From assembly GCA_902788555.1 (NCBI GenBank), contig CADAKQ010000007.1, positions 30,803 through 94,802 of the forward strand: DNA of 64,000 bases. The letters run 5' to 3'. The translations under genes were made by a program, and so were the position numbers. This document shows, in pieces, positions 1 to 7,306 of the stretch. The notes under the pieces were generated by a model, which saw nothing but the letters and a program-made list of their open reading frames with translations, had not been told where the DNA came from and searched no databases. This stretch comes from an uncultured Lachnospiraceae bacterium. Its GTDB lineage: Bacteria; Bacillota; Clostridia; Lachnospirales; Lachnospiraceae. Within the stretch, counting starts at the first letter, position 1. The number at the start of each line of letters is the position of its first letter.

Positions 1-1
1 G

Positions 2-211
2 GAAGAAAACAGCTTTAGAAGAGATGAGATTATCGGAATTATAGAAGATAAAAAAGACGGAATAAAATATTTTTGTGAAAAATATTATGATGTGATAAAC
101 TATTTTGATAATTGGGTTTTGATTAAAACCGATGATACAAATAGCAGTATTAACAAAATAGTTTTAAAGAAAAAGGGCGATAAACATATTGAAACATCAA
201 ATTGGATTTAA
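2..211 (+). CDS. C-terminal fragment of an unknown protein
   Basis: The frame starting at base 2 is open from the window edge to a TAA at 209-211 and encodes about 69 residues. The segment is rich in Asn, Asp, Lys and Ile and has no motif I recognise. It is followed at once by a good terminator, which supports it as the real 3' end of a gene. Nothing more can be said without the upstream sequence. Confidence 0.55.
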   Translation, partial: EENSFRRDEIIGIIEDKKDGIKYFCEKYYDVINYFDNWVLIKTDDTNSSINKIVLKKKGDKHIETSNWI

Positions 212-217
212 TTAAAA

Positions 218-267
218 AGATACTGTCGCAATAGATAATTAATTCATCAATGCGGCAGTATCTTTTT
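218..267 (+). terminator. Rho-independent terminator
   Basis: A 13-bp stem (AGATACTGTCGCA with TGCGGCAGTATCT, one G-T pair) is closed by a 20-nt AT-rich loop and followed by TTTTT. It ends the transcript of the truncated gene at the window edge. Confidence 0.85.
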
Positions 268-282
268 GTATATACCTGACAT

Positions 283-311
283 TTGCCTGACCTCTCAGTT
301 TGTGGTATGAT
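283..311 (+). promoter_or_regulatory. Putative sigma-A promoter of the translesion polymerase
   Basis: TTGCCT (283-288), a 17-bp spacer and TATGAT (306-311) lie about 40 bp before the ATG at 352. No LexA-type dyad is evident nearby, so SOS control is not shown by the sequence. Confidence 0.55.
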
Positions 312-351
312 ACTTTATGTGAAATGTAAATATATTTTACAGGAGTTTTAT

Positions 352-1722
352 ATGGGTGAGAGAACTTATATAGCAATTGATTTGAAATCCTTCTATGCAT
401 CTGTCGAATGTGTGGAAAGGGGACTTGATCCGCTTACTACAAGGCTTGTTGTGGCGGATGAATCACGTACGGAAAAAACCATATGTCTGGCCGTTACACC
501 TGCTCTTAAGGCATACGGGTTATCCGGAAGGTCGAGACTTTTTGAGGTATATCAAAAGTGTGATGAGGTAAAAAGGTCAACAGGCAGGGAGCTTGATTTC
601 ATAGCTGCTGTACCGCGTATGTCTCTTTATATCGAATATTCCACGAAAATTTATGAAATATATTTAAAATATATCAGTAAGGATGATATTCAGGTTTACA
701 GTATAGATGAAGTTTTTATGGATGTAACCCATTATCTGTCCCTTTATAAGATGACGGCAGAGGAGCTTGCTCGAACGATTATAATGGATGTATTAAATGA
801 AACCGGTATAACTGCAACAGCCGGCATAGCGCCCAATCTGTATCTTTGTAAGGTTGCTATGGATATAGGTGCCAAGCATATAGAGGCTGATAAGTATGGG
901 GTAAGAATTGCGAGTCTTGACGAGCGAAGCTACAGAGAGAAGCTGTGGGGACATAAGCCGATTACGGATTTTTGGAGAACCGGTCCGGGTACTGCTAAAA
1001 GACTTGAAAAATACGGGATTCATACTATGGGTGATATAGCAAGGATGTCTCTTTCGGATGAGGATACATTGTTTAAAGTATTTGGTATAGATGCGGAGAT
1101 TCTTATTGACCATGCATGGGGGTATGAACCTTGTACTATTGAGGATATAAAAAGGTACAAGCCTAAAACTAACAGCTTTTCTTCCGGACAAGTGCTGCAG
1201 GAGCCATATAACTTTGATAAGGCGAGAATAGTAGTGCGTGAGATGACCGAGGAGCTTGTCCTGGAGCTTGTAGATAAGGGACTTACTTCGCCTTCATTTA
1301 CTTTAGAAATAGGTTATGATAGAATAAATGTTGATAGCGGCGGATTTAAGGGAGAAACCAAGATTGACAGATATGGGAGAACCGTACCAAAGTCTGCACA
1401 CGGAACCGCAAATTTCGGAACCTACACATCCTCCACAAAGAAGATTACTGATGAGGTGATTAGGCTTTTTGATGAGATAGTAGATAAAAAGCTTATGGTT
1501 AGAAGGATAACCATAGGTGCCAATAATGTTGTGGCTGAGAGCTATGAACAGTTTGATATATTTACTGATTCAAAGGATCTTGAAAAAGAAAAAAAGATGC
1601 AGCAGGCTATGATTAGCATAAAGAAACGTTTTGGTAAAAATGCAATCTTGAAGGGAACCAATCTTGAAGAAGGCGCAACCATGAGAGACAGGCACAGACA
1701 AATCGGAGGGCATAAGGCATAG
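352..1722 (+). CDS. Y-family DNA polymerase (UmuC/UvrX-like)
   Basis: This 456-residue protein is a lesion-bypass polymerase of the UmuC/YqjW/UvrX group. The palm shows the first metal-binding block (AIDLKSFYASVE, Asp10) and the Y-family motif YSIDEVFMD with Asp119-Glu120. A helix-hairpin-helix region (WRTGPGTAKRLEKYGI) and a little-finger domain follow. I chose ATG 352 because AGGAG lies 6 bp upstream; an in-frame TTG at 283 sits inside the promoter and has no ribosome site. It is paired with the YolD-like gene that begins 1 bp after its stop, the arrangement known for Gram-positive UvrX-type polymerases. Role: replication past DNA damage, probably error-prone. Confidence 0.9.
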   Translation: MGERTYIAIDLKSFYASVECVERGLDPLTTRLVVADESRTEKTICLAVTPALKAYGLSGRSRLFEVYQKCDEVKRSTGRELDFIAAVPRMSLYIEYSTKIYEIYLKYISKDDIQVYSIDEVFMDVTHYLSLYKMTAEELARTIIMDVLNETGITATAGIAPNLYLCKVAMDIGAKHIEADKYGVRIASLDERSYREKLWGHKPITDFWRTGPGTAKRLEKYGIHTMGDIARMSLSDEDTLFKVFGIDAEILIDHAWGYEPCTIEDIKRYKPKTNSFSSGQVLQEPYNFDKARIVVREMTEELVLELVDKGLTSPSFTLEIGYDRINVDSGGFKGETKIDRYGRTVPKSAHGTANFGTYTSSTKKITDEVIRLFDEIVDKKLMVRRITIGANNVVAESYEQFDIFTDSKDLEKEKKMQQAMISIKKRFGKNAILKGTNLEEGATMRDRHRQIGGHKA

Positions 1723-1723
1723 A

Positions 1724-2131
1724 ATGACAGGATATCAGGATATTATAGATAAGGACAGACCGGTTTCAAAAAGAGCGAGGATGAGTGTTGCTGACAGAGC
1801 AAAAATATTTTCACCATTTTCGGCTTTAAAGGGCTTTGAAGAAGCTATTGAAAAAAAGAATATAATTATTAAGCCGAGAACAGAACTTTCCGAGGAGGAA
1901 AAGGAAGAACTGGATGTACGTTTTAAGAAGCTTGAAGAACTGCTTAACAAGGGTGAGCATCCTATTGTTACAGTTATATATTTTATAAAGGCAAGGGACA
2001 CAGAGGAAGATATATGTTTTCAAAAGACGGGCATTGTTGCAAAGGTCAATATTGAAGCAAGATATATACAGATTGTGGATGAGAAAATAAGCTTTGAGGA
2101 CTTGTACAGCGTGACAGGTGAGATGTTGTAG
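1724..2131 (+). CDS. YolD-like partner of the translesion polymerase
   Basis: The 135-residue product contains the N-terminal pattern RARMSVADRAKIFSPFSALKGFEEA, typical of YolD-like proteins encoded beside UmuC/UvrX polymerases. A charged helical stretch (about 40-75) and a small beta-rich C-terminus follow. It starts 1 bp after the polymerase stop, so the two are translationally coupled. Family members are thought to act as UmuD-like accessory factors although they are unrelated to UmuD; this role is inferred from pairing, not from a catalytic motif. Confidence 0.75.
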   Translation: MTGYQDIIDKDRPVSKRARMSVADRAKIFSPFSALKGFEEAIEKKNIIIKPRTELSEEEKEELDVRFKKLEELLNKGEHPIVTVIYFIKARDTEEDICFQKTGIVAKVNIEARYIQIVDEKISFEDLYSVTGEML

Positions 2132-2143
2132 AAGGAGGGAAAT

Positions 2144-2662
2144 ATGAGCTTAGAAGATATTAGAAAAGAAATAAACGAAATAGATGACAAAATGAGGACT
2201 TTATTTGATGCACGTATGGAGTGTGCAACGGAGGTTGCAAAGGTAAAGCTTGAAACAGGTGACAGTATATATAAGCCTGAGCGTGAAAAGGAAATGTATG
2301 AAAGATTCATAGATAATCCGGATTATATTTCTTTTTTAAAAAAGGTTGTTCAGCTAAGCAGAAGAAGGCAGTATGAGTTGTTTTTGGATAATGAGGAAGA
2401 CGGTGAATTGCTTGACAAGTTTTTATCAAAGGATTTAAAGGATGGAAAACTTTCTTTGAAACTTAAGACGGATAAAAGCTGTGAGGAAGGTCTCAATGTA
2501 AAAGCTGTTTTATCAATAATAGCAGATTCCACACTTGAAATAGGAAAGCTTGAAGCAGACAATACGAATATGGTATTTATTGTTTTAAATGTACCGGAGA
2601 ATGAGATATCGCAGAAAGAGGCATATTTGATTAAGTTTATGTTAGAGTCGGAAACCGTATAG
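2144..2662 (+). CDS. AroQ-type chorismate mutase-domain protein
   Basis: A 172-residue protein with a strong site (AAGGAGGG) before ATG 2144. Residues 1-85 match the all-helical AroQ chorismate mutase fold: LEDIRKEINEIDDKMRTLFDARM, then the Lys/Arg pattern VAKVKLETGDSIYKPEREKEM. In this family the fold converts chorismate to prephenate for Phe/Tyr synthesis. Residues 86-172 are an extra acidic domain with no recognised fold. There are no other aromatic-pathway genes nearby, and it sits 12 bp after the YolD-like gene in an apparent operon, so a role other than biosynthesis is possible. Confidence 0.65.
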   Translation: MSLEDIRKEINEIDDKMRTLFDARMECATEVAKVKLETGDSIYKPEREKEMYERFIDNPDYISFLKKVVQLSRRRQYELFLDNEEDGELLDKFLSKDLKDGKLSLKLKTDKSCEEGLNVKAVLSIIADSTLEIGKLEADNTNMVFIVLNVPENEISQKEAYLIKFMLESETV

Positions 2663-2726
2663 CTTTCTTATACAAATGCAATATCGTGTGATTAGAAAGA
2701 TTTGGGTATAATGAGGAGATAAAAAC

Positions 2727-3209
2727 TTGAAATACATAGAAATAAAGAAAATTCTCTTTACCGGAAAACAGAATATCTCTTGGTGTGACGTAGAAAAGTA
2801 TCTTAGAAAATATGACGGAATGGAGATTAGAAATAATGAATATGGTGATATAATAAAAATAAATGCCATTTTTTCTGATGAATATGTTCATTCACAGTAC
2901 ACAAGAAGATTAAGAGGTGGATTGGCAAAAGCAAAAGCAAATCTGGTGCAGATTATACCAGAGATTATTGCAGAGGCTACAAATAGAAGGTGGGTAGAAA
3001 ATAAAGATAAAAAGCACTCGGAGGATGCGATACGGGGATGGTATAGATATGATATTAGATTTTCAATGAATGTATGTAATTCGCAAAACGGTGAGTATAG
3101 TACTAATTATTATAATGCAACAGCGGTAGCAAGAATTAATGATATAGGTGTATTTTTATATGACATAGTAAACATAAAAAAAGAAGCGAGTAAGCCGACG
3201 GATTGCTAA
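2727..3209 (+). CDS. Conserved-looking protein of unknown function
   Basis: 160 residues from a TTG start; GAGGAG (2713-2718) lies 8 bp upstream and there is no better ATG. The protein is basic and mixed alpha/beta, with a central Arg/Lys-rich patch (YTRRLRGGLAKAKANL) followed by a helix (IIPEIIAEATNRRWVENK) and aromatic strands. It loosely resembles domains found in large mobile-element proteins, but I cannot name the family. The 3' end of the gene runs into its terminator. The gap of 64 bp from the previous gene carries no clear promoter. Confidence 0.6.
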   Translation: MKYIEIKKILFTGKQNISWCDVEKYLRKYDGMEIRNNEYGDIIKINAIFSDEYVHSQYTRRLRGGLAKAKANLVQIIPEIIAEATNRRWVENKDKKHSEDAIRGWYRYDIRFSMNVCNSQNGEYSTNYYNATAVARINDIGVFLYDIVNIKKEASKPTDC

Positions 3210-3240
3210 AAGCTACCTTCGGTAGAAAACCGCTTCTCTT
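3181..3240 (+). terminator. Branched terminator overlapping the 3' end of the orphan gene
   Basis: AGAAGCG (3182-3188) pairs with CGCTTCT (3231-3237), followed by CTTT. Inside lies a second hairpin CTACC-TTC-GGTAG. The outer left arm falls within the last codons of the preceding gene. Confidence 0.6.
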
Positions 3241-3320
3241 TGGATGATATTCTATAGCATAAATAATAATTTGTCAAGAAAGATTTACACAAGATAAAAT
3301 AAATCAAATAGGAGGAAGAT

Positions 3321-4610
3321 ATGGTAATTTTAAACGGACACGTGGTTGACCCTGAGACAGGGCTTAACGAGGCAGCAGATGTAGAAGTAAGTGGAGACAC
3401 TATAAAGAAAATATATGTAAGAAGCAAGGGTGAGGCTTACGAGGGTGATGACAGTGAGATTATAGATGCGAAGGGTAAGTATGTTATGCCGGGATTTATA
3501 GATTTGCATGTGCATTTCAGGGATCCGGGACAGACTTACAAGGAAGATATAGTTACCGGTGCTAAGGCAGCAGCACACGGCGGGGTGACGACTGTATGTG
3601 CGATGCCGAATACAAGCCCTGTTGTTGACAGCGTCGAAACTCTTAGATACATATTGGACAAGGCGGATAAGGAAGCGGTAGTCCATGTAAAGCAGCTTTC
3701 CTGTATAACGAAAGGTATGGAAGGCAAAGAGCTTGTGGATATGAAGGCTATGAAAGAAGCCGGTGCGGTAGCATTTTCTGAGGACGGAAAGAGTGTTATG
3801 GATGTAAGACTTTATCGTGAGTCGATGAAGGAGGCGGCCTCGCTTGGTGCGGTAGTTATGGCACATTGCGAGGATAAGGATTTAGTAGGCAAGGGTGTAC
3901 TTAATGAGGGCATTGCATCAGAAAAGTATGGTGTACCCGGTATCCCTAATTCTGTCGAGGATATCATAACTGCAAGAGATATACTCCTTGCTGCAGAGAC
4001 GGGTGCAAAACTTCATATATGCCACTGCTCAACTAAGGGCACGGTTGAGCTTATGCGTATGGCGAAAAGACTTGGTGCTGATGTTACGGCTGAGGTCTGT
4101 CCGCATCATTTTACACTTACGGATGCTGATATAACGGAAGCCAACAGCAACTATAAGATGAATCCGCCGCTTAGGAAAGAGGAGGATGTAAAGGCACTTA
4201 TAGAGGGCTTGATTGATGGGACTATGCCTTGTATATCTACAGACCATGCACCTCACTCAGACGAGGAAAAGGAAAGATATTTCGACAAGGCACCTTTTGG
4301 AATTGTCGGACTTGAGACATCGGCAGCACTTACATATACGGCACTCGTATCTACGGGGCTTATGGATATTATGGAGATGGCAAGAAAGATGAGCTATAAT
4401 CCGGCACATGTAATAGGTATAGATAAGGACTACGGCAAGCTTACCGAGGGTGCAAAGGCTGATATAGCGATATTTGATCCGAATATAGAGTGGGAGGTTA
4501 TGGCTTCGGGGTTTTTCTCAAAAGGACACAACACCCCGTATGAAGGTAAGGTGCTTAAGGGTAAGGTTACCAATACAATAGTTGATGGTAGGGTTGTATA
4601 TAGTGAATAA
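3321..4610 (+). CDS. pyrC: Dihydroorotase
   Basis: A 429-residue class I dihydroorotase catalysing the reversible cyclisation of carbamoyl aspartate to dihydroorotate. Metal ligands are visible: DLHVHFRDPG (His63, His65), MAHCED, LHICHCST and CISTDHAPHS with Asp308. The MPNTSPV loop is also present. AGGAGGAAG lies 5 bp before ATG 3321. The other pyrimidine genes (pyrF, pyrK, pyrD) lie 8 kb downstream, so the usual cluster has been split by accessory genes. I see no PyrR-type leader. Confidence 0.95.
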   Translation: MVILNGHVVDPETGLNEAADVEVSGDTIKKIYVRSKGEAYEGDDSEIIDAKGKYVMPGFIDLHVHFRDPGQTYKEDIVTGAKAAAHGGVTTVCAMPNTSPVVDSVETLRYILDKADKEAVVHVKQLSCITKGMEGKELVDMKAMKEAGAVAFSEDGKSVMDVRLYRESMKEAASLGAVVMAHCEDKDLVGKGVLNEGIASEKYGVPGIPNSVEDIITARDILLAAETGAKLHICHCSTKGTVELMRMAKRLGADVTAEVCPHHFTLTDADITEANSNYKMNPPLRKEEDVKALIEGLIDGTMPCISTDHAPHSDEEKERYFDKAPFGIVGLETSAALTYTALVSTGLMDIMEMARKMSYNPAHVIGIDKDYGKLTEGAKADIAIFDPNIEWEVMASGFFSKGHNTPYEGKVLKGKVTNTIVDGRVVYSE

Positions 4611-4663
4611 CTGATTTATAATTCACCAAAAGTTGATAAAAAATTAGGTTTTGGCGAATTATA
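4594..4663 (+). promoter_or_regulatory. Promoter plus inverted-repeat unit, copy 1
   Basis: TTGTAT (4594-4599), 17 bp, then TATAAT (4617-4622). The -10 is itself the first half of a 15-nt arm (4617-4631) that pairs with 4649-4663 across 17 bp, with one mismatch (TATAATTCaCCAAAA against TTTTGGcGAATTATA). The unit lies partly in the end of pyrC. A second unit follows 84 bp downstream with identical spacing. Confidence 0.65.
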
Positions 4664-4677
4664 ATTATTATTTAACA

Positions 4678-4747
4678 TTGCAATTCTTTTGAAAATAGTA
4701 TATAATTTTCCAAAAGTAATAAAATTTTTGATATTTGGCGAATTATA
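4678..4747 (+). promoter_or_regulatory. Promoter plus inverted-repeat unit, copy 2
   Basis: TTGCAA (4678-4683), 17 bp, then TATAAT (4701-4706). The left arm TATAATTTTCCAAAA (4701-4715) and right arm ATTTGGCGAATTATA (4733-4747) are separated by 17 bp, exactly as in copy 1. The right arm runs into the ribosome site of the AAA ATPase (AAGGTGG, 4747-4753). A protein bound to the dyad would cover the -10 and the transcription start, so this is a probable operator (inference). Confidence 0.7.
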
Positions 4748-4758
4748 AGGTGGTAAAA

Positions 4759-6189
4759 ATGATTATAGGTAGAGATAGGGAATTATCATTATTAAAAAAA
4801 ATAATTAATGATGATAGTTCACATTTTTTAGCTGTATATGGAAGAAGAAGGATAGGAAAGACGTACCTTATCAGAGAGGCTTATGAAGGAAGATTTACAT
4901 TTCAACACGCAGGATTGTTTGAAGGAATGTTAAGGGAACAGCTTTTTGCTTTTGAAAACTCAGTCAGGGATGCAGGAGGTGAATCTTCAAAAAATCCTAA
5001 AAATTGGTTAGAGGCTTTTGAAGATTTAAAGGAGTTGATAAGAAACTCTACAGAAAAAAAGAAAATAATATTTATTGATGAATTATCATGGATGGATACA
5101 CCTAAAAGCAATCTGATTACAGCTCTTGAACATTTTTGGAATAGCTGGGCATCGGCGAGGAAGGATATAGTTCTTATAGTATGTGCATCTGCAACATCGT
5201 GGATGTTATCTAAAGTAGTTCATAATAAGGGAGGACTTTATAACAGACTTACGGAGCAGATTAATCTACAGCCGTTTTCATTATTTGAATGTGAGGAGTA
5301 TACGCGTGTAAACGGACTGTCATTTAACAGAGAACAGATTTTACAATATTATATGGTCTTTGGGGGAGTACCGTATTACTGGAGCTTTTTGAAAAAGGGC
5401 TTAAGCTTAGCACAAAATATAGATAGAATACTATTTAAAAAAGACGCTCCATTAAGGGAAGAATTTAAATATTTATATGTATCAATATTTAAAAAACCTG
5501 ATATGCATCTTAAAATAATTAATGTTTTAAGCTTAAAAAAGGTTGGAATGACAAGAGAAGAGATAACTAAAAATGCAAATTTTGATAGTTCAGGCGAATT
5601 GACTAAAAAATTAGAAGAGCTTGAAAGCTGTGGATTTATCAGGAAATATTATGCATATGGTATGAAAAAGAAAAATGCTGTTTTTCAGCTGATAGATTGC
5701 TTTACCTTGTTTTATTACAGATTTTTAGTGAATGAGCCAACGGATGAGCATTTTTGGAGCAATCAGATAAATACCCCTGCTGTTAATACATGGATGGGAT
5801 ATGCCTTTGAAAGAGTTTGTCTGATGCATATAGAACAAATAAAGCAAAAATTAGGGATATCAGGCGTATATACCGATGTGAATTCGTGGTATTGCAGGGC
5901 TGATAGGGATAACGGTATAGCAGGCTCTCAAATTGATTTGCTTATTGTGAGAAAAGATAAAGTGATAAATCTTTGCGAAATGAAATATTCAAATACAGAA
6001 TATACGATAACACAAAAAGTAGATAAAAATATAAAAAATAAAATAAATGATTTAATTGTTTCAACAGGAACCAAATATGCTATTTATCCTACACTTGTTA
6101 CAACTTATGGAATGGTTGACAATTCGTATTCAGGTAATATTCAGTCGGTTGTAACTATGGATGATTTATTTAAGTATAAAGATAATTAG
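4759..6189 (+). CDS. Archaeal-type AAA ATPase with C-terminal PD-(D/E)XK nuclease-like domain
   Basis: A 476-residue STAND-like P-loop ATPase of the archaeal ATPase/DUF234 group. It shows Walker A (GRRRIGKT, 28-35), Walker B (IIFIDELSWMD, Asp107-Glu108), a winged-helix middle region (about 260-320) and a C-terminal nuclease-fold signature: Asp393 in SQIDLL followed by Glu407-x-Lys409 in CEMK. The family is common in bacteria and archaea but its role is unsettled; links to mobile DNA or defence are suggested, not shown. ATG 4759 is chosen because AAGGTGG lies 5 bp upstream; an in-frame TTG at 4735 lies within the dyad. The duplicated dyad upstream suggests autoregulation. It is 10 bp before dtd. 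Confidence 0.85.
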   Translation: MIIGRDRELSLLKKIINDDSSHFLAVYGRRRIGKTYLIREAYEGRFTFQHAGLFEGMLREQLFAFENSVRDAGGESSKNPKNWLEAFEDLKELIRNSTEKKKIIFIDELSWMDTPKSNLITALEHFWNSWASARKDIVLIVCASATSWMLSKVVHNKGGLYNRLTEQINLQPFSLFECEEYTRVNGLSFNREQILQYYMVFGGVPYYWSFLKKGLSLAQNIDRILFKKDAPLREEFKYLYVSIFKKPDMHLKIINVLSLKKVGMTREEITKNANFDSSGELTKKLEELESCGFIRKYYAYGMKKKNAVFQLIDCFTLFYYRFLVNEPTDEHFWSNQINTPAVNTWMGYAFERVCLMHIEQIKQKLGISGVYTDVNSWYCRADRDNGIAGSQIDLLIVRKDKVINLCEMKYSNTEYTITQKVDKNIKNKINDLIVSTGTKYAIYPTLVTTYGMVDNSYSGNIQSVVTMDDLFKYKDN

Positions 6190-6198
6190 AGGTCAGAT

Positions 6199-6648
6199 AT
6201 GAAATTCGTAATTCAACGTGTAACAAAAGCAAGTGTTACCATAGACGGAAGTGTAAGCGGTAAAATTGATAAAGGATTTATGGTCTTAATCGGCGTCTGT
6301 GAGGAAGACACAAAGGAGATAGCGGATAAGCTTGTAAAAAAACTAATAGGATTAAGAATATTTGCAGATTCGGAGGGTAAAACCAATCTATCCATAAAGG
6401 ATGTGGATGGACAGCTTCTTCTGGTATCACAGTTTACCTTATATGCAGACTGCAAAAAGGGTAACCGCCCATCATTTATAAAAGCCGGAAGCCCTGAACA
6501 TGCAGAAAAACTTTATGATTATATAGTAGAATTATGTAAAAATGAAATCGAAGTGGTTGAGACTGGAGAATTTGGAGCGGATATGCAGGTCGAGCTTATT
6601 AACGACGGACCATTTACCATAATTCTTGATAGCTCGGAGTTGTGTTAG
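6199..6648 (+). CDS. dtd: D-aminoacyl-tRNA deacylase
   Basis: 149 residues, full length for Dtd, which removes D-amino acids (notably D-Tyr) mischarged onto tRNA. The two signature blocks are intact: [17 protein letters not shown] and [11 protein letters not shown] (the cross-subunit Gly-Pro region that gates chirality). AGAGG lies before ATG 6199, and the gene follows the AAA ATPase by 9 bp, so it is probably co-transcribed from the dyad-controlled promoter. Confidence 0.93.
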   Translation: MKFVIQRVTKASVTIDGSVSGKIDKGFMVLIGVCEEDTKEIADKLVKKLIGLRIFADSEGKTNLSIKDVDGQLLLVSQFTLYADCKKGNRPSFIKAGSPEHAEKLYDYIVELCKNEIEVVETGEFGADMQVELINDGPFTIILDSSELC

Positions 6649-6671
6649 GATGGAAAAAGGAGGTATATATT

Positions 6672-7292
6672 ATGGACAATAAGGCATTATACAAGCTTTC
6701 ATACGGAGTATTTATGCTTGGTACGAAAAGCGGGGACAGGATGAACGCATGTATAACCAATACGTGTATGCAGGTGGCAAATGATCCTGTGCGTGTGGCA
6801 ATATCAGTAATTAACAAAAATTACACTTGTGAACTTATTAAGGAAAGCAGGCAGTTTGCGCTTACCATGCTTGACAAGACGGTGAGCTTCGACACTATAA
6901 AAAGATTTGGCTTTCAGTCAGGTCGCGATGTAGACAAGTTTGCGGAATTTGTTCCACAGCTTGATGCTCTGGGCAATCCGTATATAGCATGGCAGTCCTG
7001 TGCAGTTATATCCTGTAAGGTGCTTTCTGAAACCGACCTCGGCTCACATACATTATTCGTAGCTGAGATAGTGGATGCGAAGGTGCTTAGCGACAATCCT
7101 CCGCTTACTTATGCGGATTATCAAAGTGATGTGAAGCCAAAGCCTGAAAAAGTAGATAAGGAAAAGAAGATAGTAGGCTGGAAATGTAAAATATGCGGAT
7201 ATGTATATGATGGCGAGACATTACCTGCGGATTATATATGTCCGTTGTGCGGACATGACGCAAGTGATTTTGAACCTATATATGAGTCATAA
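6672..7292 (+). CDS. Flavin reductase-rubredoxin fusion
   Basis: 206 residues. Residues 1-150 are an FMN-binding flavin reductase-like split barrel (SYGVFMLGTKSGDRMNACITNT ... GSHTLFVAEIVDA). A Lys-rich linker leads to a short rubrerythrin-type rubredoxin domain with Cys172-x2-Cys175 and Cys190-x2-Cys193; only 14 residues separate the pairs, fewer than in classic rubredoxin. Such Hrb-like proteins pass electrons from NAD(P)H to rubrerythrin or flavodiiron proteins that remove O2, NO or peroxide in anaerobes. AAAGGAGG precedes ATG 6672; an upstream in-frame start at 6642 overlaps dtd and is less likely. Confidence 0.88.
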   Translation: MDNKALYKLSYGVFMLGTKSGDRMNACITNTCMQVANDPVRVAISVINKNYTCELIKESRQFALTMLDKTVSFDTIKRFGFQSGRDVDKFAEFVPQLDALGNPYIAWQSCAVISCKVLSETDLGSHTLFVAEIVDAKVLSDNPPLTYADYQSDVKPKPEKVDKEKKIVGWKCKICGYVYDGETLPADYICPLCGHDASDFEPIYES

Positions 7293-7306
7293 CGGCTTTG
7301 TCAAAA

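Noticed and set aside
283-351. Upstream TTG start for the translesion polymerase
   Set aside because: It coincides with the -35 element and has no ribosome site; ATG 352 has AGGAG at ideal distance and matches family starts.
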